Source: Symsagittifera roscoffensis
Taxonomy: Eukaryota > Xenacoelomorpha > Acoela > Convolutidae
Length of the DNA stretch: 64,000 nt
Reading direction: 5' to 3'
NCBI RefSeq assembly: GCF_963678635.1
Contig: NC_087066.1
Coordinates: 26,565,453-26,629,452 of the forward strand
A model generated the notes under the pieces. The model saw only the letters and a program-made list of their open reading frames with translations. It ran no database searches and was not told where the DNA came from. Numbering within the stretch: the first letter of the stretch is position 1; the number at the start of each line of letters is the position of its first letter. Shown one piece after another: positions 9,101 to 19,155 of this stretch. The position numbers were made by a program, and so were the translations under genes.

Positions 9101-11420
9101 TGTCTACTAGTTTTCGAAAATCTAAATCGGGTTCTCGAATTGAAGAAGGGTGTGATGCTCTCTTTTTTATTGCTATTTTCCTTAATTGTGGTGTTAAGGT
9201 CATCATTAAGATTTCTGTCATCTTTGTGTTTTTATAGTCATGTGTATTTAATGAATATGCTTTTCGAACTAGTGTTTCGATTCGTACTGCTATTTGCTTG
9301 ATGGTTTCGTTTGGTAATCTGCGAATTTCATTACATAAAACTCTTTGTTGTTGTTTGTTTCTTTCGGAGTCAAACATTTTTGAAAATTCTTGTGTAAATC
9401 TTTTCCAGTTTGATTTTATTTCTAGAGGTAGTACTGAAAACCATTTTTGGGCTGCGCCATCTAAGGTTGTTTGTATTAACGCTGTGCGTCGATGTATCCA
9501 ATTTTGATGTAGTGGCGTATTTATTGGTTCAGGTCCAATATTTAAAATCAGGTTTGCTGTTACTGCATTTAAATAATCTTCTACAGAGTATTCAGGGTCT
9601 GTTCCTGTGAAAACCATTAAAGGTTTGTTTGATGTTATTGATGATCCACCCATAAGGTATGGATTCATTGTCATTTGTAATGATTCTGCTGCATTTGGCA
9701 TTTGAGAAAAATTTGAAAGTTGGTTTCTTGTTATCTCATGTTGTTGGAGATAATATGGGAGTGGTATTTCATTTTGCATTTGTGATGGTTGATACGAGTG
9801 TGCAGTCATTGGATTTTGTTGTTGAATTGGTTGAAAAGATTGTGTATTAATTGGGTTTTGTTGTTGAATTGGTTGTTGATTTTGTGCATCTATTGGTTGT
9901 GGAGAAAAATTTCTATGATTTGTACGTGTTCTCTGTATTCCTTGTCTACGATATTCTTGAGTATTTTGTGCAAATATATCTGGTTGTAAGAAATCATCAT
10001 CTGAGGATAAATAATCCATTTGATAAGATGTCTGTTTTTTATTTTTATTTTGTTGAAAAAATGGGTAATTTTCACTGTGATCCCGTGGAGGATTTGTTTG
10101 GAAATTTGTTGAATTAGGTTGGGCCATTGGGTTATCCCAATTTCGAGATCTTGTATATTGGTTAAAATTTCTTTGTGGTTGATTATATGTTTTTGATGGA
10201 TGTGTATAATTATAATTATGGTCTGCAAAGTTGTTTCTAGTGAATGTTTTGCGTGTTTTTGGTGGTATTGTCATGGGTCTGTATGTTTGGTAATCCATAT
10301 GTGAATATTTAGGGGCAACCGAAGGTTTAACGGTTGATTGTAAGGTTACCTGTGTTTGTGAAGGATTTGTATTTCTTGGTGTTGTTAAATTTGGGCGTAT
10401 TGGTGAAATACTTTGTTGTGTAGTTGTTGTGTGTACAATTTCTTCATTTATGAAGTGTGATGGTGTCTGGATATCTTGTTGAGTAAGATTCCTAGTTCCA
10501 TTGAGGTTTTCATTGTGTATAACTGTAGAGTTTAAACTATTATTTTGTGTATCGGGTAAAAATGTATTATAGTTTAATGGTGTTGCATCAATTGTTAATG
10601 GTATTACTCTTAGATAATCTCTTATGTAAGATATTGTACCTATTGCTTGACTTGAGATTGATTGTGGAAAGCTTATAAATGCGGGATGAGACCATTCGGG
10701 GTCCCAAACATAATCTGATTGTTCTGTGATAGCGGTATCATCGTTCGAATTTTGGGGTCTAAAATTTTTTCGTGCTTGTGCAATTAAATCAATATTGTGT
10801 GTGAAATAATCTATTATGAACCATGCCAAAATTTTTTGTAGATCGTGTTTTGTATGTTGTGAAACGTCGTCTTTCGTGAAATTTTCTTTAATGATGTTTA
10901 AATAACTAGAGAGTAGTGTGATTTCATGTCGTACTTTTAAATGTTTAGATGTTTCTGTCGGTGAGACATTTGTTATTGGGATTTCGTTTTCTAATATCGA
11001 AATATAACTATATATTATTGCGAAAACTTCATTGGTGAATATGGAGTTTGCTCTTTGTGAGTTATGGTATTGGATGCTTTTTATATATTCTGAAAAAACT
11101 TTTGAAAATTCTAAATCAAGATCGTCTGTTTGAATTGTATATTTTCTATTATTATGGTTTGGTGAGGTGAATTCTATGGAGTAGATTCCATACTGTTGTG
11201 TTATGTTGCATATATCTTTTAGATAGTGATCTATGATTTGTCTTTTGATTTTTACATCGGGGAACTCTGTTTTACATGGACTGATTCCGGGTTCAAATAA
11301 ATTTACGAGTAAATTTTGACAAAATATGTGTTGTCCTCTATCAGTATCTGCGTCTACTATAAAAGGAAAGATTTCATCATCATCTGGAGTTTCTTCACCT
11401 GGGGTGTGCGTTGAACTCAT
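6120..11420 (-). CDS. gag-pol: ORF2 of copy A: N-terminal region, Gag, protease and reverse transcriptase (frameshifted)
   Basis: This 1,766-codon frame starts at ATG 11,420. Residues ~1-590 are unassigned and partly Asn/Gln/Pro-rich. A retrotransposon Gag capsid-like segment spans ~600-790, with F-T-G-T and G-A-A-Q-K-W-F motifs. A CCHC zinc knuckle follows (W-C-N-Y-C...H...C near 841-855), then an Arg/Asn/Ser/Tyr-rich basic tract that probably binds RNA. The aspartic protease has D-S-G-A near 1,229, and the reverse transcriptase has T-A-D-M (Asp near 1,674) and Y-L-D-D (1,737-1,740). The frame ends soon after Y-L-D-D at a stop created by a 1-nt deletion in a T run at 6,141-6,142 (three Ts in C). 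Gag and Pol share one uninterrupted frame, so Gag:Pol ratio control must differ from frameshift-type elements. The start overlaps the ORF1 end by 26 nt. Confidence 0.93.
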   Translation of the reverse strand: MSSTHTPGEETPDDDEIFPFIVDADTDRGQHIFCQNLLVNLFEPGISPCKTEFPDVKIKRQIIDHYLKDICNITQQYGIYSIEFTSPNHNNRKYTIQTDDLDLEFSKVFSEYIKSIQYHNSQRANSIFTNEVFAIIYSYISILENEIPITNVSPTETSKHLKVRHEITLLSSYLNIIKENFTKDDVSQHTKHDLQKILAWFIIDYFTHNIDLIAQARKNFRPQNSNDDTAITEQSDYVWDPEWSHPAFISFPQSISSQAIGTISYIRDYLRVIPLTIDATPLNYNTFLPDTQNNSLNSTVIHNENLNGTRNLTQQDIQTPSHFINEEIVHTTTTQQSISPIRPNLTTPRNTNPSQTQVTLQSTVKPSVAPKYSHMDYQTYRPMTIPPKTRKTFTRNNFADHNYNYTHPSKTYNQPQRNFNQYTRSRNWDNPMAQPNSTNFQTNPPRDHSENYPFFQQNKNKKQTSYQMDYLSSDDDFLQPDIFAQNTQEYRRQGIQRTRTNHRNFSPQPIDAQNQQPIQQQNPINTQSFQPIQQQNPMTAHSYQPSQMQNEIPLPYYLQQHEITRNQLSNFSQMPNAAESLQMTMNPYLMGGSSITSNKPLMVFTGTDPEYSVEDYLNAVTANLILNIGPEPINTPLHQNWIHRRTALIQTTLDGAAQKWFSVLPLEIKSNWKRFTQEFSKMFDSERNKQQQRVLCNEIRRLPNETIKQIAVRIETLVRKAYSLNTHDYKNTKMTEILMMTLTPQLRKIAIKKRASHPSSIREPDLDFRKLVDKLEQAEITMKLEETENLKLQYVNRIETTPTNINNIQESETDLVEKITEILNIYEKNPNFKGKPSFKKWCNYCRRYGHSISECRQKQQDNQNKPQKYKEPNKSFYQYMKKDQNLPNKTVHSNNSSGKPLPNNTNYTRNQSPYNSSYRGRSPERRNTYNSSQNHYNRPNSRNNYSRSNSNTQRFVSRSNSQSRNNYYPNNQSRNSSYNRNRNYSYNRNRSYSNNRNQNYPNNRSRNNSYNRSNYNRPNNNYQNRSRNNSQNRHPSYNNRYRNYSQSPHRNNNNYNNSNNRHRSSTPKHQRQINQVQSNPETTSDPPGIDDTVTETLQLNQINCTSSDSESDTENTLSINMIKVENDYESVIYEQPFSSHIYENQSEFLQNYYTTPINSTPTTQETNEINTTDQTNKNTKTKCLNTNHIYQNIQKEQPKEKIWTIPFLLESPRNKEFQPPDLEIDFLIDSGAESNIINIPTWNEIKTLHPKLIPLETSSKLATAQGSTLINYGKIQLFLLPTRTMEQSKILNKPFKQIFHITDIKYNIIGIPFISKYIPTINILNSKILIKDKYTKTKETSLTFFQRLNKQPPFFSKFYPIFNKQRKHLKPLSGNIYNFSIKQVHQYDKEQNKQKFYMSEFEFKPIHKFFKITISSIKYLKNSNSDIISLHVYNNTPYQVTLPLGLLGYCETNATISPIHEKAYRVNNILQLLDICQSTILNEELSINNIISNENRNTDYFTKTPYFKPTFNISNYTEDQQKFLTMFNFQHSQITQDEFEKLAKQLIKYSSVYATSKFDVGKISSSLHLPLKPDAVFKKQRASKVPIHLHDKVNRLLDILEQYNIISPVNKEEQPKGNTFINPVIILAKGESLKIVLDARYLNSLIDESKCNWPIEPIQVILTKINGKYFTTADMNSAYNQMPLDEQSRRLTQFVIGNQQYEFNRLFYGISIGPAAFSAFMSKIFRPLILKKNAITYLDDVFMQSQTKDEMFNVLEKYHQYFRTKI

Positions 11421-11862
11421 TTTTTCGTTCGATTACTGTTAATATGTAATTATTAATGTGTCGAATAGGTTGATTCCAATTGTATAAATGTACTGGTTTG
11501 TGTTTGTACTGCTTTTTTATTCTTCTTTTTCCTCTTTGTGATGAATTTGAAGTTGTTTCTGAGTCAGAGAAATATAATTGATCGTGAATTGGGCAATTTT
11601 TATCTATTGATTCTTTTAGTTTGTAAAGTTCGTCTAAACTGTTGGTTTCTGATTCTGAAAATGCGTTTCGATTTTTTGAAAATCTTTTTCGTGTTATTTG
11701 TCTTTGTTTCGTTATTATTTTTCTTTTTAGTGTTTGTCGTTTTGTTCGAATGTATCCAACTGTTTGTGTATGAGGTGTGATTACAAGGTCGTAGTTTTTG
11801 TTATCTATTTCACAATTGTGTAAAACGATTGTTTGTTTATTTCCTAGGTTTTTAAATGACAT
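11395..11862 (-). CDS. ORF1: small basic protein (155 aa), copy A
   Basis: ATG-initiated frame upstream of ORF2. The middle of the protein is strongly basic (Lys/Arg-rich, about residues 38-65 and 108-120), with a Ser/Glu-rich acidic patch near 65-72 and another at 98-106, a composition that suggests nucleic-acid binding. I recognise no family. Copy C carries the same frame with only about seven amino-acid changes and no break, which supports coding function. The last 26 nt overlap the ORF2 start in the +1 frame, so ORF2 may be reached by leaky scanning, termination-reinitiation or +1 frameshifting. Could be a separate nucleocapsid/matrix-like or regulatory product. Confidence 0.7.
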   Translation of the reverse strand: MSFKNLGNKQTIVLHNCEIDNKNYDLVITPHTQTVGYIRTKRQTLKRKIITKQRQITRKRFSKNRNAFSESETNSLDELYKLKESIDKNCPIHDQLYFSDSETTSNSSQRGKRRIKKQYKHKPVHLYNWNQPIRHINNYILTVIERKNEFNAHPR

Positions 11863-12379
11863 AAGGTTTAGAATGACGGATGCAAAAGGTTGTTAAATGA
11901 TTTCTGTTTTCCTAAACTGTTAGTTCTTACGATTTTTTGGTTAGCTTAACCTGGGTCTGTTTGTTCAGGGTTGGAGAGAAAAGTATATCGATTCCGAAGA
12001 ATGATTTTTTACTTTCTCGTGGCTAGTATAAGTTAAGGTGTTAACTTACTTAATCTTACTTAGGGGTAGTGATTGTGTTCAAGGGTTGGAGAATAGTAAA
12101 TCGATCCACAAGGTTCAGGTATAATTAGAACGCGAGTAGTTCGTTAGATACTATTTTAAACTTACTAAGTCTAAGATTTATCCTGGGTCTGGTAAGAGGG
12201 GGGGTCAAGTGAAGGATGAATAACCGAAGTTCTTCACTGTTTATCCTAATTTGAATGATTAGTTTTGTTTAAAAATTTCTATTAGTCTTAGGTCTTTAGA
12301 AAGGGTTGGGTAGTGAATCGACGTTTGAGGTCGTTAGACACTAATTAAGTGGGTGGGGGAGAACAAAGTTGTTCTGTTT

Positions 12380-12464
12380 GATCCAAGGATAAGCCTTGAT
12401 GATCAAATTTGAAATTTAATTAAGTAGAAAATGATTTAAGATCCAAGGATAAGCCTTGATGATC
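12380..12464 (-). promoter_or_regulatory. Paired identical stem-loops in the retroelement leader, copy A
   Basis: Two identical 25-nt units (12,380-12,404 and 12,440-12,464), each with a CAAGG/CCTTG stem, a 5-nt loop and GATC at both edges, sit in the untranslated leader of copy A. Repeated palindrome-edged hairpins between PBS and gag are a common layout for RNA packaging or dimerisation signals; that role is inferred. Confidence 0.5.
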
Positions 12465-12794
12465 TGGTTTCAAAATTAAGTGAATTTAAGTTTTAATAAA
12501 TTTTTAAATGTGTGTAAAGGAAAGATTTAGTGTTTTGATGATATTAGTGGGTTTATGATTGCTGTTATGTTTTAGATGATGAAGCTGGAACAACAGGATG
12601 ATTTATGATTACTAACCATTTATTGTCATGCTACTAATTTTTATTTTTATTTTCCAATAAATATTTTTCAAACATGTTTTGTATAATACTGCAGAGTTTT
12701 AGGAAAACGATCTTAGATCTTTTTATCAATCGTTATTGTATATTAATAATTTTGTTTAGCGCCTGAAATGATTTTGAAGAGTAACTTCAAGGTT

Positions 12795-13028
12795 TTATGT
12801 TTGCAAATGGAAATCTAAATTCATTGCAAGTAGTATTCGAAATATAAAAGTTTGTTCTGGCTTTTGCCGAACTATCATATAACTATACGGCAAGTTTCTA
12901 CTTTGTCGTATGTCGTCTTTGGTTCGAGGTCTTCTTCCAATTCCGGGTAGTTCTGTTATGGTTCGGAATATTGGCTCTGATCTATTGAGTCGTAGAGACA
13001 TTTCGATTAAATTATTGTCGTATAACAT
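12795..13028 (-). CDS. Leader ORF (77 aa), copy A
   Basis: This is the first ATG downstream of the PBS, with A at position -3. It encodes a short Arg-rich protein containing L-P-G-I-G-R-R and D-D-I-R motifs. The protein is identical in copy C, where I noted two synonymous differences. Copy B keeps the same 234-nt length with 53 of 77 residues identical and many synonymous changes (see findings). No known family is recognised. It lies about 930 nt upstream of ORF1. It may be a true small protein or the first coding exon of a spliced mRNA that supplies a start codon to ORF3. Confidence 0.6.
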   Translation of the reverse strand: MLYDNNLIEMSLRLNRSEPIFRTITELPGIGRRPRTKDDIRQSRNLPYSYMIVRQKPEQTFIFRILLAMNLDFHLQT

Positions 13029-13096
13029 TTTTGTAAATGTTTTTGTCTAATTTCTAATCTATTTTGGTTAATTCTAATCTATTAAGGTCTTGTTCG

Positions 13097-13114
13097 AGAC
13101 TTATGGTCGCACCA
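13097..13114 (-). promoter_or_regulatory. Primer-binding site, copy A
   Basis: On the element strand TGGTGCGACCATAAGTCT begins 2 nt after an LTR end of the form ...CTCA. It starts with TGG (complement of tRNA CCA) and continues into CTCGAAC, the complement of a T-loop GTTCGAG, as expected for a tRNA 3' end. I could not assign the tRNA; the spacing between T-loop and CCA is one base short of canonical. Confidence 0.65.
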
Positions 13115-13116
13115 GA

Positions 13117-13524
13117 TGAGTTATGACCGAAGTGTAACTCATAGAGTAATTTCGGATAGGGTACACCGTCTGCTCGTCACGCTATCTTATTTTCGGCCGG
13201 ATAGATTCGTGCAACTTCTTAGTCTAATACCGATCCTAATCTTACTCTTATACTATCTAGTCTCAGGTTGTTTAACTAGTCTCTGCTAGGCTCAATAGAT
13301 CTAGGGTATACTGGTTTATTGCGGCTGCTGAAGTGCTCGGGAGAGTCCAACTAATTTCTAAGTTAAATTCAAATCTCTCTGGTGCTGAAATTACAAGTAA
13401 CTTCAGCACTTACAAATAAGTGGGTTGTTAGTTAGATGGATCATGATTGGTTAATATTAAATACTTTACATTGGTAAAACATTTAATTTATCCAATCATA
13501 AAATGTAGTTTAGATCAGGTTCCA
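13117..13524 (-). repeat. 5' LTR, copy A
   Basis: About 408 bp bounded by TG...CA on the element strand (TGGAACC... to ...CTCA), ending 2 nt before the PBS. It contains CCAAT-type boxes, a 28-nt palindrome (13,382-13,409) and an AATAAA on the element strand in the middle, matching a U3-R-U5 layout. The boundary comes from the A/C comparison and the PBS position, since the 3' LTR is not in the window. Confidence 0.75.
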
Positions 13525-15943
13525 TGATTTAAGAAAAGGACAATTGAATTAGGTCAAAAAATTCATAGCGAATTAGACAAAATTATTTTAGAGAAATAGC
13601 TAAAACAATGTTTAAATTTTAAGCATAGCTAGCTCATCTTGTTGGACGAGCAAAGAGTCTATTAGTTGTAAAATTTGCGAAATGTTTAGAGTTTTTGTCA
13701 GTTATTTCTTTTATTTAGTTGAAGAGTAACAATTATACTTTTTTGCTCAAGTAAAAAGACGTGTTTTATATTATGGGACATGCTTTGGGTGATTTTTTTG
13801 CTCAATAAGTTCTAATGGTTCATTAGTTATGAGTAGAAAACACAGCACAAAAAAACCAGGAAATGTGTAGAGAACGAAGTGTAAATTTAAGAAGTTTGAC
13901 TAATATGAAGATCATTGGATCCAAAAATGCGGCAGAAATTCGCTCTTCGGTATGAGAGAAATCTGAAAAAAATGCGCTGTTCTCATGGTGCTCTCCCAGA
14001 CGATGCAGATTTGATTTTAGAAATTGATATAATAGTTTCAACGAGATGCTGTTCTAATTGGTGGAATAGTACGATTATATTTTTAAAAAATAGATAAATC
14101 GGAATCACGAGTAAAACGACTCTTATAGGATACCTGATTTGAGTTGGTTTCTTTGTGGTGATTACTATCTGAATAAAAACGCATCGTGCTTCATTTCTTT
14201 CTTTTCTCCATGAAGTTATCGGAACAACCAGAAACTAGATAATTGTTCTCTTTCCGCCTATCACTATAAAATTAATTGATAGCAAAATTTCTGCTGAATA
14301 AGAGAGATGAGTTTGCAATCCATGAGTTTGCAAAGCGTTCAACTCCCTTGAAAAAAAGAAGTTTGTTAGAGAGAAGAATGGGAAAAATGCAGCAGTTATA
14401 TTGTCTATTTTTAAGTAAGTGAACTTCATCGATATTCAGATCCCACCAAAAAAATCATCTGGCTATTGGGTCAAAAAAATGTTACACAAAATAATCATTA
14501 CGAGGCCCACTGTGCAGATACGAGGCCCAAGAATCCAGATACAAGTCTTTAAATTGTTCTAAAATGTAGGTAGATTCCACTAACAAGTATTTTGCGAAAT
14601 CCGCGCTTAAACAGGTGTAAGGTCATTTGTTACAGCTCATTAGTTTTGTCGCGGATCCTGCCACGAGTGGATAAAACTAGTTGTTCCGGTTTCCGCAAAT
14701 GTTAGTGGATTCCATAAATTGTTATTGGTTTTCACAATCGAAAGCTGATTCTGCAGATTCCGCTTACATTTTGCTTATTCAGCCTATAATTTGCAGATTT
14801 CGCGTCAAATCTGCGGATTCCGCGAAAGCCTAATTCGCCTGTTTTTGGAGCAAACTTTAGCGAAACAGTGTACTAGCTATTTGATCGTAGAAACCAAAAA
14901 AGCAAAGAAGATCAAAGAAAAACCAGCAATGTTGCAAATTCATCAACAAGTCTGGTTTCGGCTTTTTGCTGAAACCACTTTTATTTCATAAAAAAGCACA
15001 GTTTGACTTCGTAATGATGTAATCATTGTGCGGAACAGTCTTCTCAGCTTATCAGAGCTTGTTGAGCAATAAATTAGCACTTCGATGCAAGTATCGATTC
15101 AAATGTGTTGATCCTAAATAAGAACAATTATTGCAGTCATCATCTCAGTAAAACCATTAAGAAATATAAGAATGTACGTTTGAAAAACTAAACCTGTTAA
15201 TGATTATTCGGAAAAATTGAGAACATAATTAAAATATAATTTTCTAACCTGGACCCTACTTAATTATATGACCGTAGATTTTATGTTATTCAGTTTGCCG
15301 AAATTAACATCAAAAAGTAAGACTCATATTTGCGTTCATGGGTCAAACTAATGTGCTTATTTACGTTATCAGAACAAAACGAAAAAAATCTGAAACATTA
15401 AATTTTTATATGGAAAAAGACAGAGACAAAAATTGCTTTAGAATTTTACAATATATCAAAGTTACATTTCAAAATTTATTTTCTGAAAATCAAACTCAAA
15501 ACGCATCCCAAAACATGGTCCAATTTTTTTTGATAAAAACTATGCAAAAACAGTTGCATCTTTAATGAATTTTTAAATAAAGTACGTAAAACCAGAACAT
15601 TTAAGAAGAAAAAACTGGAAACATTTGTGCATATTTCCATTTCACAGTTTGGCACCCGCATAAGACTGTTTTAACTTATGATTGCACATTTTTAGTTTTC
15701 ATCATTTTCAGGCTGGTACAATTCTATAGAATATAGAATCTTGGACTTTCAATTTTTTGTAAGGTCAACCCAGTTCAAGAAAAACACGTTCAAGCTTTCA
15801 GTTTTTTTTTTGTCCGGAGAAATTAAATCAGATTAAATTGATACACTGCCAAAAAATATGACAAATTTTCTACAATGAGACAAAATCTCTAAAATTTGCT
15901 ACTCAAATGCTACATGTCGGCAGGGAAACTAAAATTTTCAATC
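13525..15943. other. Non-coding flank, no gene recognised
   Basis: AT-rich DNA with only short chance frames. Around 14,500-14,840 short motifs recur (variants of GAGGCCCA and GCGGATTCCGCG), possibly a decayed repeat. No exon-like GC-richer block or RNA gene was seen. Confidence 0.5.
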
Positions 15944-16165
15944 GGCTCTTTTCCAGTTTTCGTCCCTCCTAGAGCTTCGCTGGAAACTTTTCTTTTTTAA
16001 GTTTCACCTAAAATCAATTTTGATTAAAAAACAATCATTATAGTGTGGACAACTGATAAAATTGTGACCATTTTTTTTTAAAACTTAACTGACAGCATAA
16101 CGATCGATTTTGTAGTCAACTTTTTTTGTAAGCTTACAAGAGGGGTAGGAAGCTAGAAAAGAGCC
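15944..16165. mobile_element. MITE-like element, diverged member of the GGCTCTTTT family
   Basis: About 222 bp bounded by inverted ends GGCTCTTTTCCAG and CTAGAAAAGAGCC. The ends match those of the better-preserved copies at 46.3-47.1 kb. No target duplication remains, so it is probably an old copy. Confidence 0.45.
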
Positions 16166-16404
16166 ACTAAGCCAATACCACTTTCATTACTCTATTCGTA
16201 CTCCGGGTTGGCATGTCATAGACAACCATCGCTGGATCAGTGATTTCTTAGAATTTTGTCCCTGATCAGTGGCCACTTATCCGTGATCACGAATGATTCA
16301 GCTCTGGGTCAGAGCTGAAATTTTATAATTGCAACAGCGCTATTTTAGCGCTAATTCAGGGCTGACAGAACCATGAAATCCCTCAGTGTTCGCTGAGATA
16401 CCTG

Positions 16405-17453
16405 CCCGGGTTGACAAAAAAAAGCTTGTCATACTAATTCATATTATGAAAGAAATGCTTGTCATACTATTTCATAGACCAAAAAAATACTATGAAAATA
16501 GCATAATAAGTATTTTTTCCATACTAGGAAATTGTATGATAAGCATTTTTTTAAAATGAAAATACCAAAAATATTTGTTTTGAAAGTATGTGTTTCATCC
16601 AAAATACTAGCCCTGGACTTTTTGTCAGAAGAAAACCCAGAGTGTAACTGGCAGTTACCACGCAGATAAACTGCATTTGGTGATTTTTGCCACCTACGTT
16701 AATTTTTACATTTTCACATGTTTTGGTAGTTGAGAAAAAAAAGGCCTGTTTTTTTACAAATTTATTTTTATCTCAGCAAATGAAATAAAAAAATCATAAT
16801 CGTGTTTACAAAAAAAACACTTTTTTGTGATTTTTGGATTTTTTTGGGAGAAAAACTCATCCTGTTATAAATTATGTTATAAACACAAAAAGTCAAATTT
16901 TGCATGCAAATTTTTTTTGTCGCAAAAAAATATATTTGAGCTCAAGAGCAAGTTTGCAACCAAAACGGGATTAAAAGTTTTTTCCTCAAATTTGTGTTTT
17001 TGCTTAGGAAAAAAAGCATAACATACAATTTTCATATATAAAAATTATCTGATAAGCATTTTTTTGACCAAAATTAAAATCATGTTTTTGAGAGTCAAAA
17101 AGCATTCCTTCAATAATTTTTTTTTAAAACTCATGCAAATTCATCCAGAAACATCATTAAATTAATTTTGAAGATTTTATTTTTTCTTTAGCAAAATGCT
17201 TCTCATACAATTTTCATATATGAAAAAATATTATGATAAGCCTTTTTCTGATTTTTCTGACCAAAATTAAAATCATGTTTTTATTGAGCAGAAAGATTCA
17301 AAAGATAGAAAAAAAAAACAGAAGTATTTCTCTAAAAACTTTTAATACAGGTTTTAAATTTTGAATGAAAATTGTATGATAAGCATTTTTTCCATAGTCG
17401 CCATATATGAAATTGTATGACAAGCATTTTCCTTTTATTGACCTCAACCCGGG
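16405..17453. mobile_element. Non-autonomous inverted-repeat element with CCCGGGTTGA ends (copy 1)
   Basis: Bounded by CCCGGGTTGAC on the left and TCAACCCGGG on the right. The interior has no ORF and carries many copies of a short unit (variants of CTTATCATACAATTTTCATA) in both orientations, so it should fold on itself. A second complete copy lies at 24,391-25,319 and a right-end fragment at 45,682-45,687. Confidence 0.65.
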
Positions 17454-17637
17454 TGAAACTGTGCAGAAAAAACTCCGGCTAAACAGTTCTGCTCTGCTCG
17501 AATTCAGTTAACTTTATACTTAGTTCAGTTGTTGAAAGCGGTCTATGAAAAATTCCAAATATTCTGCAATTACTTCTTTCAAATTAAGTATATCAAATTA
17601 ATAAGCAAACAGGAGTAAAATACAGCAAATATTAAGA

Positions 17638-19104
17638 CTAGGATCGGATTATTAGGTTGTGATCTTCTAGAAAACCATCGAGTGTCTTCATGAAAGCAGT
17701 GTTGTGGCTTTCCAGAAGTGAGACGCCTGGACACTTTTTCCAGTACCTCAGTGTCACTTTAACTCCTTGGAATCTCCAGTTACTTATCATAGATTTGATC
17801 CCATCCACATCGCAGTTATCTTTCCCAGTGGCAAAAATCAAAACCGGAACTCGCATTTGGGGAATTATGGTACTGAATGATGTCATAGCTGTTGTAGAAT
17901 GCTCAATGAAGCTTTGAGAATGCTGTCGATACAGTTGTCCCGGTGTGGAGGCATGACTGCCATAATGACTGTCATAATTGCTTCCGTAGTTAGATCCATA
18001 GTTACTCCCGTAATGGCTCTGACTTGCTTGATTTTGACCATAGATGTTCCCGTTTGGAGTGTGAGAACTCTGCATGCTATAGCGACTGTTAACAGTATTG
18101 TAGTAATAGTTCGAACTGTAAAGACCGTGTCCGATGCTGCTGTCTGGACCTAAAGCGGGTCCATATTCACTTCGGTCCAGAATTCTTTCGGCCGAGTTGC
18201 GACCAGAGTATAAATTTAGCGAGGGCTGGCTCGGGTTTGGAGCAGTGGGAACCCACGACCCGATTGAATGGGATTTGTTCACGGCGTTATGGGAAAAACC
18301 TCCATTTAAAGGACCGTTCGCAATTGTTCTTCGCTGTTTTATTGCACCGTTTTGCTGATAGCTGTAAGGGTTATAACTTTGAGGCTGCATCGATTTATGA
18401 TACGTCACACTCGGCTGAATATCGTCTATTCCGACTGATTTTTGGCTTCGTGAGTTATTCGCTGTGTTGGCTGCTGTTAAAGCTCTATTTGATAATTCGG
18501 TCGGACTGCTGCCATATGTTTGATTGTGCGTTGAGTAGTAGTTGCTTCTCATACTGTAATGATTAGACGAATTCTGATTGACCGAATAATGGTTTAGAGA
18601 ACCGTGATTGTTTGCAGAATATGGGTTGTTCGTGTGATAACTGACCGAATAGTGATTGGTCGGCTGGTTGCCCGAATAGTGACTTAGAGGTTGATAATTC
18701 GTAGCATATGGGTTCGACGACACATGATAACTTTTTGATTGAGATACATTAGCTGAGCGCACGTTCGGCCTCCTTTGTAGGCTTTCGGAAGGATAACTAG
18801 GTGGATTGTTATGATGACCATTCGGTTGGTTGGGCATATTGGTATTGTAGGCTAATTGCTTGGGTAGTGCATTTGTGTAGTTCTCGAAGTATGGGTTCTC
18901 GTCTGCGGATTTCCTGGAACTGACTCCGTAATTGCCTTCTGCACTGGGTTCGAAATCGTCTTCTTCGTCTTCAGGGTACATGAGGGCTTCTTTTAAGTCC
19001 ATGCTCAGCTCTAAAACAAGTTTAAAATCAAAACGTAACCTTTCCTAATGCTCATTTTAGGCTAAAAACCTTGAAAACCGTGATAAATTTTTAAGAGCAC
19101 TACC

Positions 19105-19155
<51 letters not shown>

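Larger units (their letters stand above)
1..13524 (-). mobile_element. Env-bearing Ty3/Gypsy-like LTR retrotransposon, copy A (3' end outside window)
   Basis: The element reads on the minus strand. Its 5' edge is set by comparison with copy C: the two copies match from TGGAACCTGATCTA inward (13,524 here, 53,842 in C) and their flanks differ completely beyond it. Order along the RNA is LTR, primer-binding site, 77-codon leader ORF, structured leader, ORF1, ORF2 (Gag-PR-RT-RNase H-IN), Met-less ORF3 and an Env-like ORF running off the window. Domain order PR-RT-RH-IN with an integrase GPY-type module fits Ty3/Gypsy rather than Copia. At over 13.5 kb it is large for the group. Near identity to C suggests recent insertion, but the 3' LTR and target duplication are not visible. 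A 1-nt deletion in pol means this copy is not autonomous as it stands. Confidence 0.93.
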
